Shown one piece after another: positions 48,532-57,406 of a stretch of 64,000 nucleotides of DNA; within the stretch, counting starts at the first letter, position 1; every line of letters begins with the position of its first letter. The DNA is from Chitinophagales bacterium (GTDB lineage Bacteria > Bacteroidota > Bacteroidia > Chitinophagales > JADIYW01): assembly GCA_020636535.1 (NCBI GenBank), contig JACJXT010000013.1:186001-250000 (forward strand). Direction: 5' to 3'. The notes below the pieces were generated by a model that had not been told where the DNA came from, searched no databases, and was given only the letters and a program-made list of their open reading frames with translations. Position numbers and translations under genes: made by a program.

Positions 48532-50142
48532 TTATCGATTCATCATCAATAAAAACTCTTCGTTGCTCTTAGTACCACGCATTTGTTGTAATAAAAATGT
48601 CATTGCTTCTTCTGTATTCATATCTGCCAAATGCTTTCTTAAAATATTCATTTTGGCTACTACATCTGGTGCTAACAACAAATCGTCTTTTCTTGTAGAA
48701 GATGATGTTACATCTATTGCTGGATAAATTCTTCTGTTAGATAGTTTTCTATCTAATTGTAATTCCATATTACCAGTACCTTTAAATTCTTCAAAGATAA
48801 CTTCGTCCATTTTAGAACCAGTTTCTATTAAAGCTGTAGCAACAATAGTTAAAGAACCACCATTTTCTATATTTCTGGCTGCACCAAAGAATTTTTTAGG
48901 ATAGTGTAATGCATTGGCTTCTACACCACCAGATAAAACTTTTCCTGATGATGGTGCTACGGTATTATGTGCTCTTGCTAGTCGCGTGATAGAATCTAAT
49001 AAAATCACTACATCATGACCACACTCTACTAATCTTTTTGCTTTTTGTAGTACAATATGCGATACTTTTACATGCTTGTCTGGTTGCTCATCAAAAGTAG
49101 AGGCAACAACTTCTGCGTTTACGCTTCGTTGCATATCTGTTACTTCTTCTGGTCTTTCATCTATCAACAATACAATTAAATAAACTTCTGGATGATTTTT
49201 AGAAATGGCATTGGCAATATCTTTTAACAACATTGTTTTACCAACTTTAGGTTGTGCTACAATCATACCTCTTTGTCCTTTACCAATTGGTGCAAACAAA
49301 TCTACCATTCTAGTAGTATAGGTTGATGGTGTGTAGAACAAATCTAGTTTTTCTGTAGGAAACAAAGGTGTTAAATAGTCGAACGGAATTCTATCTCTAA
49401 TTTCTTGAGGTGTTTTTCCGTTAATTGTATCTACTTTAACTAAAGCAAAGTACTTCTCTCCTTCTTTTGGCGGACGCACTGTACCTACAATAGTATCACC
49501 AGTTTTTAAACCTATAGACTTTATTTGTGATGGAGAAACATATACATCGTCTGGTGATGATAAATAGTTATAATCTGAAGAACGCAAGAAACCATAACCA
49601 TCAGAAATGACTTCTAAAACGCCTTCTGCTTCTATAATACCATCTAAATCTACATTAAATTTTGGTTTTTGTTCTTGTTGAACTTTTTCTTCTTTATTAG
49701 TATCTACCGAATCATCTACTACTTTTCGCTCATGTTTTGGTTTAAACTCTTTTCTTTCAAAAGGTCTTTTCTCTGTATGAGTAGCTACTTCTTTTACTTC
49801 CTCTTTGGCTTCTTCTTCTTGTGTATCATCATCATCTTCTTCCTCACTTTCTTCAGAACCATCATCTAACACCGTTTTTATTACCTTTTTTCTAGGTCGT
49901 TTCTTTCTTTCAACAGTTGTTGTAGCTATAACTTCTTCTGTATCATTATTATTAGTATCAGACAATAGATTATCATCATCACTACTACCATTCATTGTTC
50001 CATTCTCCTGCTGTTTCATAATTAAATCTATTATCTCAGATTTTTTAGAGTTACCAATTTTAGATTTAGGAATCATTAAATCGGCAGCTAGTTGTTTTAA
50101 GTCGTTTAACAGTAAACTTTTAAGTTGTGCTTCTGTATGCAT
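48532..50142 (-). CDS. rho: Transcription termination factor Rho
   Basis: The hexameric ATP-dependent RNA translocase that ends untranslated transcripts. Order: SAP-like Rho_N helices (1-45), an acidic/low-complexity insert (about 55-165, Asp/Glu-rich, with KKRPRKK), the cold-shock RNA-binding domain (EGVLEVISDGYGFLRSSDYNY) and the ATPase core with Walker A (VAQPKVGKTML), DERPEEVTDM and LLDSITRLARAHN. The 536-residue length and charged insert are normal for Bacteroidota. A near -7 box (TTACTTTG, 50251-50244) would leave a leader of about 100 nt, which could allow autoregulation. Confidence 0.97.
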   Translation of the reverse strand: MHTEAQLKSLLLNDLKQLAADLMIPKSKIGNSKKSEIIDLIMKQQENGTMNGSSDDDNLLSDTNNNDTEEVIATTTVERKKRPRKKVIKTVLDDGSEESEEEDDDDTQEEEAKEEVKEVATHTEKRPFERKEFKPKHERKVVDDSVDTNKEEKVQQEQKPKFNVDLDGIIEAEGVLEVISDGYGFLRSSDYNYLSSPDDVYVSPSQIKSIGLKTGDTIVGTVRPPKEGEKYFALVKVDTINGKTPQEIRDRIPFDYLTPLFPTEKLDLFYTPSTYTTRMVDLFAPIGKGQRGMIVAQPKVGKTMLLKDIANAISKNHPEVYLIVLLIDERPEEVTDMQRSVNAEVVASTFDEQPDKHVKVSHIVLQKAKRLVECGHDVVILLDSITRLARAHNTVAPSSGKVLSGGVEANALHYPKKFFGAARNIENGGSLTIVATALIETGSKMDEVIFEEFKGTGNMELQLDRKLSNRRIYPAIDVTSSSTRKDDLLLAPDVVAKMNILRKHLADMNTEEAMTFLLQQMRGTKSNEEFLLMMNR

Positions 50143-50342
50143 AAATAAATTAGAATTTTCTATATGTTGAATAACATTTTTTGTGTATATTGATATTTAT
50201 ATTGGATTGCTTGAAAATTGCTATATAAAGCAATTAGACGGTGCAAAGTAAAATATTTTTTTTAAATAAATCGTATTTCTAGTATTTTTTTTATGTTTTT
50301 GTGAATACTTTAACCAAAACTAAGTACAAATACAGTTTTTTT

Positions 50343-50350
50343 TATCTTTG
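50343..50350 (+). promoter_or_regulatory. -7 box (TATCTTTG) of serS
   Basis: Exact TAnnTTTG match, 18 nt before the ATG at 50369; leader of about 14 nt. No clear -33 element. Confidence 0.45.
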
Positions 50351-50368
50351 CTAGATATAAAATACATT

Positions 50369-51640
50369 ATGCTTACCATTGACCAACTTAGAAATAATAC
50401 TAGTGCAGTAAAAGAAAAACTGAAAATAAAATTCTTTAACGATACTACTATAGTAGATGAAATTTTACAATTAGATGACAACAGAAAAAGTATTCAAAAA
50501 CAATTAGACGATTTACTAGCAGAAAGAAATACGACTTCTAAAACTATTGGCTCGTTAATGCAAGCAGGAAATAAAGCAGCAGCAGAACAACTAAAACAAA
50601 ATATTGCTACTATTAAAGAGCAAACCGAAACTTTAGATAGCGATTTGAAACAAACAGAGCAAAGCATCTTTGATAAATTGGTACAGCTACCTAATTTACC
50701 AAACGATAATGTACCACACGGAAAAACACCAGACGATAATAAAATACTGTTTACTGTAGATGAATTGCCTCAGTTATTTGAAGGTGCTTTACCACATTGG
50801 GATTTGGCTAAAAAATACAACTTAATTGATTTTGAATTGGGTGTAAAATTAACTGGTGCTGGTTTTCCTGTATATAAAGGTAAAGGTGCTGTTTTACAAA
50901 GAGCTTTAATTAGTTTCTTTTTAGATAAAGCGATTGAAGCTGGCTACGAAGAAGTATTGCCTCCACATATGGTAAACTACGATTCTGCTTTTGCAACAGG
51001 ACAGTTACCAGACAAAGAAGGACAAATGTATCATGTTACTGAAGACAATTTGTATTTAATACCAACTGCCGAAGTACCTATTACCAATTTATATAGAGAT
51101 GATATTATTGATGAGCAAGCACTGCCTATAAAAAATGCTGGTTACACACCTTGCTTTAGAAGAGAAGCTGGTAGTTATGGTAAAGATGTAAGAGGTTTAA
51201 ATCGTTTGCACCAATTTGATAAAGTAGAAATTGTACGCATTGAAAAACCAGAAAATTCTTATAAAGCATTTGATGAAATGATTAAACATATTGAAGCTAT
51301 TTTAACAGCTTTAGAATTGCCTTATAGAATTTTGTTTTTATGTGGTGGCGACATGACTTTTGCTTCTGCTCAAACTTTCGATTTTGAAGTTTATTCTGCA
51401 GCACAAAAAAGATGGTTAGAAGTAAGTTCAGTATCTAACTTTGAAACATTTCAGAGCAATCGACTTAAGCTAAGAATTAAAGATAGCGACAATAAAAAAC
51501 AATTGGCTCATACATTAAATGGAAGTGCTTTGGCTTTAGCAAGAATTGTTGCCTGTTTACTAGAAAATCATCAAACAGAAAATGGTATTAAAATTCCAGC
51601 AGCTTTAATTCCTTATACTAAATTTGAGATGATAGGTTAA
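50369..51640 (+). CDS. serS: Seryl-tRNA synthetase
   Basis: Class II synthetase charging tRNA-Ser. The start is the ATG at 50369 (MLTIDQLRNN), not the TTG 21 bases earlier inside the -7 box. Residues 1-100 form the tRNA-binding coiled coil; the catalytic core has motif 2 (PCFRREAGSYGKDVRGLNRLHQF) and motif 3 (LNGSALALARIVACLLEN). At 423 residues the length is normal. Divergent from rho; aroQ follows on the same strand after 78 bp. Confidence 0.97.
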   Translation: MLTIDQLRNNTSAVKEKLKIKFFNDTTIVDEILQLDDNRKSIQKQLDDLLAERNTTSKTIGSLMQAGNKAAAEQLKQNIATIKEQTETLDSDLKQTEQSIFDKLVQLPNLPNDNVPHGKTPDDNKILFTVDELPQLFEGALPHWDLAKKYNLIDFELGVKLTGAGFPVYKGKGAVLQRALISFFLDKAIEAGYEEVLPPHMVNYDSAFATGQLPDKEGQMYHVTEDNLYLIPTAEVPITNLYRDDIIDEQALPIKNAGYTPCFRREAGSYGKDVRGLNRLHQFDKVEIVRIEKPENSYKAFDEMIKHIEAILTALELPYRILFLCGGDMTFASAQTFDFEVYSAAQKRWLEVSSVSNFETFQSNRLKLRIKDSDNKKQLAHTLNGSALALARIVACLLENHQTENGIKIPAALIPYTKFEMIG

Positions 51641-51718
51641 CGCTTACTTTATATACAAAAACTAATCTATAATTTTCATTATTATAAAACTAGTAGATTT
51701 TTACTAATTTTATGGTGT

Positions 51719-52135
51719 ATGAAAAAAATTATCATTATAAACGGACCAAATTTAAATTTGCTAGGAAAAAGAGAACCTGAAATTTATGGCAATCAGAGTT
51801 TTGATGATTTTTTGAAACAACTCCAAAGCAAATATGCAAATTTAGAAATCAGCTATTTCCAATCGAATGTAGAAGGTATTTTAATTGACAAAATTCAAGA
51901 AGTTGGTTTTAGTTATGATGGTATTGTTTTAAATGCTGGTGCGTACACACATACTTCTGTTGCTCTGCACGATGCTATAAAATCGGTTACTACACCAGTT
52001 ATTGAAGTACACATTAGCAATACTTTTGCTAGAGAAAACTATAGACATCACTCCTATTTATCGCCAGTAGTAAAAGGTATTATTGTTGGATTTGGTTTTA
52101 AAAGCTACGATTTAGCTTTAGCAAGTTTCGAGTAA
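51719..52135 (+). CDS. aroQ: Type II 3-dehydroquinate dehydratase
   Basis: Catalyses the third shikimate-pathway step. The 138-residue protein has the family start IINGPNLNLLGKREPEIYG (with catalytic Tyr in YG and Arg in KRE), NAGAYTHTSVALHDAI, and EVHISNTFARENYRHHS with the active-site His. The stop codon is one base from the end of the convergent comEC gene, so no room exists for a terminator between them. Confidence 0.97.
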   Translation: MKKIIIINGPNLNLLGKREPEIYGNQSFDDFLKQLQSKYANLEISYFQSNVEGILIDKIQEVGFSYDGIVLNAGAYTHTSVALHDAIKSVTTPVIEVHISNTFARENYRHHSYLSPVVKGIIVGFGFKSYDLALASFE

Positions 52136-52136
52136 A

Positions 52137-54230
52137 CTATTCTAATTCAAAATATTTTTCATTAATATCTATAAAAGAGACTTTATTGTCTTCTAAAATT
52201 TTTCTATATGTTTTAGTGTGATAATAATCATTATCAGATGAAATAATGACTTTCTGAAATTGATAATTTTCTTTTATTTGTTCTATATTTAGAAAGAGAT
52301 TATCGCTTACAATTAAATAGTCTATTGCTAATGGTTTTGCAAATTTCCATCTAATATTATTTTTATTAAGTATATATAAATATTTATTTTTAAAATTGAT
52401 TAAATAATCACTATATACAAATTCATTTAGTTGAAGATTAGTACTATCATTTAGAACAATGAATTCATTTGTTGTAATGCGATTGTATTTTTCATTGTTA
52501 TCAATATTAAAATTATACTGTTTATCACTTATAGTATCAGTACTTATAATAGTAGATTTATTTTGATGATGTACGGCAAAACATAAATTATTTGGAATAG
52601 AATAAATAAAAAACTCATCTTTTTTCCAACATTGATAAGTAAGCCAATAAGCGTTGGCAATGCAAAAAACAAAAATGCACATTGCTAGTATGGTTAACTT
52701 CAACTGTTTGAATTTAAAAGCATAGACAAATAAAATCACTGCAATAAAAATCAACAATAAACTAAAATTACTTATATAGATATTTTGTATTTTACCTAAA
52801 GGCAATGTTACTAGTAATTGTGTCGATTTAATCAATAATGCAATTAAAAAACTATTTACTTTTCCTATAAATACAGCAATAGTAGGTACTAAACTAGCAG
52901 GAATTAATACTACTGACAGCCATAATATTAGTGTTGCCAATGGAATGGCAAAGATATTAGCAAGCAAAAAGTAGGTTGGAAAATTACCAAAATAGTAAAT
53001 ACTTAATGGCAAAGTAAATACTTGTGCTGCCAAACTTAATGACCACAATTGCCATATCCAGTTAATTATTTTATATTTTGAATAAAATAATATATTAATT
53101 GGTTGATACATTAAAAAAATGCCTAGCATAGCCAAGTATGACAGTTGAAATCCTATATTATAGATTAGTAACGGATTAAAAAGTAATTGAATAAAACATG
53201 CTCCAGCTAATAAATTTAAAGCAGTGCTTCTTTCGTTGTTTAACTTTCCAAAGTTTAGCAAAGAAAATAAAATTGCAGCTCTAACCACGGCTGGTGTTAG
53301 TCCTACAATAAATGCAAAAAGCCAAATTCCAATAGCTACACAACCAAATTTTATCCATTTTGCATACTTCTTTTTCTTAGGAAGAAATGAAAACAAAAAA
53401 CTCAATAACATATATACGATACCAACATGTAAACCAGAAACCGACAAAATATGCATTAAACCACTTAACGCAAATGCTTGATAAGTATCTGCATCTAAAT
53501 CTGATTTGTGACCTAACAAGATACCATCTGCTAGCTGAAAATACTTTTTATTAGGAATATATTTTTTTAGTATTGCTTGAACTTTTATTGATATATCATT
53601 GCTTTTTCTTTGCAAAGCATATTTTTCATCTGCTTGAAGTAATTTTATTTGCCATGGCTTCACATATGCTTGTTGATATATTTCACTATAAAACAAATAT
53701 TTTTTATAATTAAATTGATGTGGATTTTTAGGTGCGTCAACTTCATTAATCCAAGATTTTATTAATACTTTATCACCAATATTATAATGTGTTATACTAG
53801 AATCTTTTGCTAGATAGAGTAATAAATTTCCACTACAATAATGTATATTTTGCTGACTATCTATAACTGCTTCTACACTTAATATTGTTCTATATGATTT
53901 TTCTTTTTCTAACAAAGGACTTTTAATATATCCAACTACATATTTATTCTCTTGTAGCGAAAAATGTTCTGTTTGATTTTTCTTCAAAAACAATGTAGTA
54001 TAAGTCATTCCAAAAAGCAAACACAATAACGGAATTATAAGCAACCAATACTGTTTCAATTGCCATCGTTTCTGTAGTTGAAAAAAGATAAAAACAAGCG
54101 TAGTAATTAGTAGTGCAATAAGTGTTGATTTAAAACTAATAGTGCATTGAAAAGCAATAATTATTCCTACAATAAATGGAATTACTATTTTAATAAGTGG
54201 ATAATAATATAAGTTTATTCTGCTTTGCAC
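52137..54230 (-). CDS. comEC: ComEC/Rec2 DNA-uptake channel
   Basis: A 697-residue inner-membrane protein that passes single-stranded DNA into the cytoplasm in natural transformation. Two N-terminal helices, an OB-like domain (about 80-190), and the Competence domain with LADGILLGHKSDLDADTYQAF, then SGLMHILSVSGLHVGIVY and LTPAVVRAAILFS. The C-terminal 150 residues look like a shortened, non-catalytic remnant of the metallo-beta-lactamase domain, as in many Bacteroidota. The start is GTG at 54230, four bases after TATATTTG. Confidence 0.93.
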   Translation of the reverse strand: MQSRINLYYYPLIKIVIPFIVGIIIAFQCTISFKSTLIALLITTLVFIFFQLQKRWQLKQYWLLIIPLLCLLFGMTYTTLFLKKNQTEHFSLQENKYVVGYIKSPLLEKEKSYRTILSVEAVIDSQQNIHYCSGNLLLYLAKDSSITHYNIGDKVLIKSWINEVDAPKNPHQFNYKKYLFYSEIYQQAYVKPWQIKLLQADEKYALQRKSNDISIKVQAILKKYIPNKKYFQLADGILLGHKSDLDADTYQAFALSGLMHILSVSGLHVGIVYMLLSFLFSFLPKKKKYAKWIKFGCVAIGIWLFAFIVGLTPAVVRAAILFSLLNFGKLNNERSTALNLLAGACFIQLLFNPLLIYNIGFQLSYLAMLGIFLMYQPINILFYSKYKIINWIWQLWSLSLAAQVFTLPLSIYYFGNFPTYFLLANIFAIPLATLILWLSVVLIPASLVPTIAVFIGKVNSFLIALLIKSTQLLVTLPLGKIQNIYISNFSLLLIFIAVILFVYAFKFKQLKLTILAMCIFVFCIANAYWLTYQCWKKDEFFIYSIPNNLCFAVHHQNKSTIISTDTISDKQYNFNIDNNEKYNRITTNEFIVLNDSTNLQLNEFVYSDYLINFKNKYLYILNKNNIRWKFAKPLAIDYLIVSDNLFLNIEQIKENYQFQKVIISSDNDYYHTKTYRKILEDNKVSFIDINEKYFELE

Positions 54231-54234
54231 TAAT

Positions 54235-54242
54235 CAAATATA
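54235..54242 (-). promoter_or_regulatory. -7 box (TATATTTG) four bases before the comEC GTG
   Basis: Exact TAnnTTTG match on the minus strand, followed by ATTA and the GTG start; the mRNA would be leaderless or nearly so. No -33 TTG at standard spacing. Confidence 0.45.
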
Positions 54243-54328
54243 CAAATACTATTTATATTATAGTCATTTCTATAGATTTATCAATATGCTATTTTTATCA
54301 GATAGTAAATGATTATCTTTAGCAACAA

Positions 54329-54955
54329 ATGACACTATCTATTGCTTTGGTATATTTACTAGGATTAATTAGTCCTGGACCAGATTTTGTAATGTGTGTA
54401 AAAAATAGTTTACAATACAACAGAACAACTGGACGATACACTGCTTTAGGTTTTGGCTTAGGAATTTTAGTGCATATTGCTTATAGCTTTTTGGGCATTG
54501 CTTATCTCATATCAACCAATAAAAACATATTTATAATAATACAATTATTAGGTGCTTTGTATTTATTATACATGGGAATTGGTGCCATAAAAAATGCCAA
54601 TACTACTTTCCAAATCAACGAACAACATCAAAACAAGCAAGGACTATCTGCTATTCAAGCAATAAAATCTGGTTTTTTAACTAATATTTTAAATCCAAAA
54701 GCAACGCTATTTTTTCTAAGTATTTTTACGGTCATTCAAACAAAACAAGTACCATTACTCAACAGTATTTTACTAAGCATATTTTTTGTAATAGCAACTA
54801 TTACTTGGTTTTATATTGTAGCAACACTCATTACACATCATAAATTTCAATCTAGAATAATAAGGTACAGTCATTACATCAATAAATTACTAGGAATTAT
54901 ATTAATATTTATTAGTTTAGAAATATTATATACTGTAATTAAAAATTTTGTTTAG
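54329..54955 (+). CDS. LysE/RhtB-type amino-acid exporter
   Basis: A 208-residue inner-membrane protein with about six helices. The family start (ALVYLLGLISPGPDFVMCVKNSL) and the G-x3-LYLLYMG and NPKATLFFLSIF motifs identify the LysE/RhtB family, which exports amino acids such as homoserine or lysine; the substrate cannot be told. A TATCTTTA box is seven bases upstream of the ATG. Its last 17 bases overlap the convergent Crp/Fnr gene. Confidence 0.9.
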   Translation: MTLSIALVYLLGLISPGPDFVMCVKNSLQYNRTTGRYTALGFGLGILVHIAYSFLGIAYLISTNKNIFIIIQLLGALYLLYMGIGAIKNANTTFQINEQHQNKQGLSAIQAIKSGFLTNILNPKATLFFLSIFTVIQTKQVPLLNSILLSIFFVIATITWFYIVATLITHHKFQSRIIRYSHYINKLLGIILIFISLEILYTVIKNFV

Positions 54956-55517
54956 CAATTTTTCTTTTAATTCTACTTAAAGAAGTTGGCGTTACACCAA
55001 TAAAAGATGCTAAATATTTCTGCGGAATACTTTGCAATAGAGTTGGTTTGTCTAATAAATCTAAATAACGCGTTTCTGCATCATCTCTTTGTAGTGCTGT
55101 AAATCTTTCTAGCAAATGCAAAATTACATCTTCCCAATATTTTCGCATCAATTGTTGTAATATAGGAAATTCAATATATAAATTCTCTAAAACTGTTTTA
55201 GGTAAATACAATACTTCGGTATCTTCAATCGCTTGAATATAATATTGTGTTGGTTGTTCACTAATAAAGCTATAAATTTCTATTGCAGATGATTGTGCTA
55301 GTGCAAACCAAACTGAAATTTCTACATCGTGTTGTATATAATACATGCGTAAGCAACCACTATTTACAAAAACCAAGTCTTTGCAAATCTGTTCTTTCTG
55401 TAACAAAAAATCATTCTTTGCAATTACTTTTTGCTTAAACGACAGCACTAATTTTTCCTGTACATCATCAGGCAATGTTACATAACTATTCAAAAACGAC
55501 TTCAAATGTTCATGCAT
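54939..55517 (-). CDS. Crp/Fnr-family transcription regulator
   Basis: A 192-residue regulator: cyclic-nucleotide-binding-type beta roll (residues about 15-130; GCLRMYYIQHDVEISVWFA) and a C-terminal winged helix (ASFIGVTPTSLSRIKRKIAK). I start it at the ATG at 55517 rather than the TTG 30 bases upstream. No Fe-S cysteine cluster is seen, so it is not an FNR oxygen sensor; the effector is unknown. It overlaps the end of the convergent exporter gene by 17 bp and might regulate it. Confidence 0.9.
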   Translation of the reverse strand: MHEHLKSFLNSYVTLPDDVQEKLVLSFKQKVIAKNDFLLQKEQICKDLVFVNSGCLRMYYIQHDVEISVWFALAQSSAIEIYSFISEQPTQYYIQAIEDTEVLYLPKTVLENLYIEFPILQQLMRKYWEDVILHLLERFTALQRDDAETRYLDLLDKPTLLQSIPQKYLASFIGVTPTSLSRIKRKIAKQNF

Positions 55518-55641
55518 AAAACAAGAAAATTTGGCTTTAAGATACAATAACTATATAATTTGTTTGAGATATTTTACAAACAAACTATCTATCGTTACTT
55601 CACCAATAAACAAAAGTATCAAGAACAATTGCTAATTTGAT

Positions 55642-55675
55642 TTTGTTATAAGAAGAAATAAATTTCGTAAATTTG
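55642..55675 (+). promoter_or_regulatory. Promoter of the toxin-antitoxin pair (TTTG-N22-TAAATTTG)
   Basis: TTTG at 55642-55645 and an exact -7 box TAAATTTG at 55668-55675 are 22 bp apart. Transcription would begin about 22 nt before the antitoxin ATG. Confidence 0.6.
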
Positions 55676-55701
55676 AATGTAACAAGCTAAAATCAATAAA
55701 A

Positions 55702-55929
55702 ATGAAAACATTACAAATAAAAGTTAGCGAATCAGATATTAAACGCTATAAATTAAATAATAACGAAATTAAATTTACAGATTTAGTAGAATCGATTAAT
55801 AAAGAATTTGCAAGAAAAGCACTTTTAGAAAGTAATAAAATAGCTAAAGAAAATGGTCTTTCAACACTAACTTTAGAAGAAATTAATGCTGAAATTAATG
55901 CTGTAAGAAATGCAAAAAATAATTCTTGA
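55702..55929 (+). CDS. Antitoxin of a PIN-domain toxin-antitoxin pair
   Basis: A 75-residue, mostly helical, charged protein without recognisable catalytic motifs, directly upstream of and overlapping the PIN-domain gene by 20 bp. Its short N-terminal strand followed by helices (MKTLQIKVSESDIKRYKL) fits small VapB-like antitoxins that bind DNA and mask the toxin; assignment rests on context. Confidence 0.75.
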   Translation: MKTLQIKVSESDIKRYKLNNNEIKFTDLVESINKEFARKALLESNKIAKENGLSTLTLEEINAEINAVRNAKNNS

Positions 55930-56335
55930 TACTAATGTTATCGTTGCAGCATTAATATCAAACTCTGTTCCTACTATGATTTTGTACGACTTAGTACTCA
56001 CTCAAGAAGTAAATATATGTCTTTCAAACGAAATATATCTTGAATATTTAGCAGTATTGAATAGAGACAAATTTTCAAAATTCAGCAATTTTAAATCCAA
56101 AGCCAATATTGTTGTTAGTCAACTTTTAGATACAGCTACATTCTACGAAACAAATATAAAAATTGATATATTAACAGATACAAGTGATAATAAATTTTTA
56201 GAATTAGCTGCTGTTAGTAATGCTGATTTTTTGATAACAGGAAATACGCTCGACTTTAATTTAACCGAATTTGAATACACAAAAATAGTAACACCAAGAA
56301 CATATTGGGATAATTTTAAACCTATAATTAATTAA
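55910..56335 (+). CDS. PIN-domain toxin (VapC-like ribonuclease)
   Basis: A 141-residue PIN-domain protein of the group found as putative toxin-antitoxin toxins (COG1569-like). The acidic metal-binding residues are visible: D7 in ILDTNVIVAALIS, the Glu of LSNEIYLEYL, and the Asp residues of DTSDNKFLELA and ADFLITGNTLDF. It should cut RNA when free of antitoxin. Translation overlaps the antitoxin frame by 20 bp. ftcD begins five bases after it, so the pair may be co-transcribed with a metabolic gene. Confidence 0.85.
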   Translation: MQKIILDTNVIVAALISNSVPTMILYDLVLTQEVNICLSNEIYLEYLAVLNRDKFSKFSNFKSKANIVVSQLLDTATFYETNIKIDILTDTSDNKFLELAAVSNADFLITGNTLDFNLTEFEYTKIVTPRTYWDNFKPIIN

Positions 56336-56340
56336 ACTAT

Positions 56341-57339
56341 ATGTTTGATGACAATCAACAACTCATAGAATGCGTACCTAATTTTTCTGAAGGAAGAAAC
56401 CAATCAACTATTGATGCAATTGCTAATGCAATCATAACGACAAAAAATATAAAATTATTACATATTGATATTGGTTTTGATGCCAACAGAACTGTTTATT
56501 CGTTTGTAGGAACACCAAATGCAGTACTAGAAGCTTGTTTAAAAGCCATACAAGTTGCCTACGAATTAATTGATATGTCAACACATCATGGTACACATCC
56601 AAGAATGGGTGCTTGCGATGTCTGTCCTTTAATTCCACTACAAAATATTACCATGCAAGAAGTCGTGGTACTAAGTCGACAATTAGGAAAACGATTAGGA
56701 GATATTGAAATTCCTGTTTATTTGTACGAAAAATCTGCTACAAATATTGAAAGACAAAACTTAGCTTTTTTGAGAAAAGGCGAATATGAAGCCATCAAGA
56801 ACAAACTACAAAACAGTCATTGGCTACCAGACTTTGGTCCTACTACATTCAATAAAAAATTCGGCATGATGGCACTTGGTGCAAGAGATTTTTTAATTGC
56901 ATATAATATTAATTTGAATACTAAAGATATTAGTATAGCTCAATCAATTGCTAAACAAATACGAGATACTAGAGCTGGAAAAATCAACGCAGAATGGACA
57001 CCAATGCTACAACATGTAAAAGCTATTGGCTGGTATATCGACGAATACGATTGCTGTCAAGTATCAACCAATATTACTAATTTTAAGAAAACACCAGTTT
57101 GTTTAGTTTATAATATTGTGAAATCAATTGCAGAAAAAGAGTTTTCCATTACTACGAATGGTAGTGAACTTATTGGCTTAATTCCCAAAGCTGCCTTAGA
57201 TATGAAATACTGTATGTTTATAAAAAGTCCTATAGAAGAATTAGCACTATTACAATTTACAGTAGACGAATTAGGACTAAACAGAATACAGTCATTTAAT
57301 ATTAATGAAAGAGTATTAGAATTTGCTATGAAAAAGTAA
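56341..57339 (+). CDS. ftcD: Glutamate formimidoyltransferase
   Basis: A 332-residue monofunctional formiminotransferase that moves the formimino group of N-formimino-L-glutamate (histidine breakdown) to tetrahydrofolate. The start IECVPNFSEGRNQSTIDAIA, the THHGTHPRMGACDVCPLIPL segment with the catalytic His, and GARDFLIAYNINL are all present; the cyclodeaminase domain of the animal enzyme is absent. It lies directly behind the toxin gene; no other hut genes are near. Confidence 0.93.
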   Translation: MFDDNQQLIECVPNFSEGRNQSTIDAIANAIITTKNIKLLHIDIGFDANRTVYSFVGTPNAVLEACLKAIQVAYELIDMSTHHGTHPRMGACDVCPLIPLQNITMQEVVVLSRQLGKRLGDIEIPVYLYEKSATNIERQNLAFLRKGEYEAIKNKLQNSHWLPDFGPTTFNKKFGMMALGARDFLIAYNINLNTKDISIAQSIAKQIRDTRAGKINAEWTPMLQHVKAIGWYIDEYDCCQVSTNITNFKKTPVCLVYNIVKSIAEKEFSITTNGSELIGLIPKAALDMKYCMFIKSPIEELALLQFTVDELGLNRIQSFNINERVLEFAMKK

Positions 57340-57406
57340 TTTTCTATCTATTTTTTATATTTATTCATAACTAATTACCTATCTTTACATTTATAATTAT
57401 TACTTT

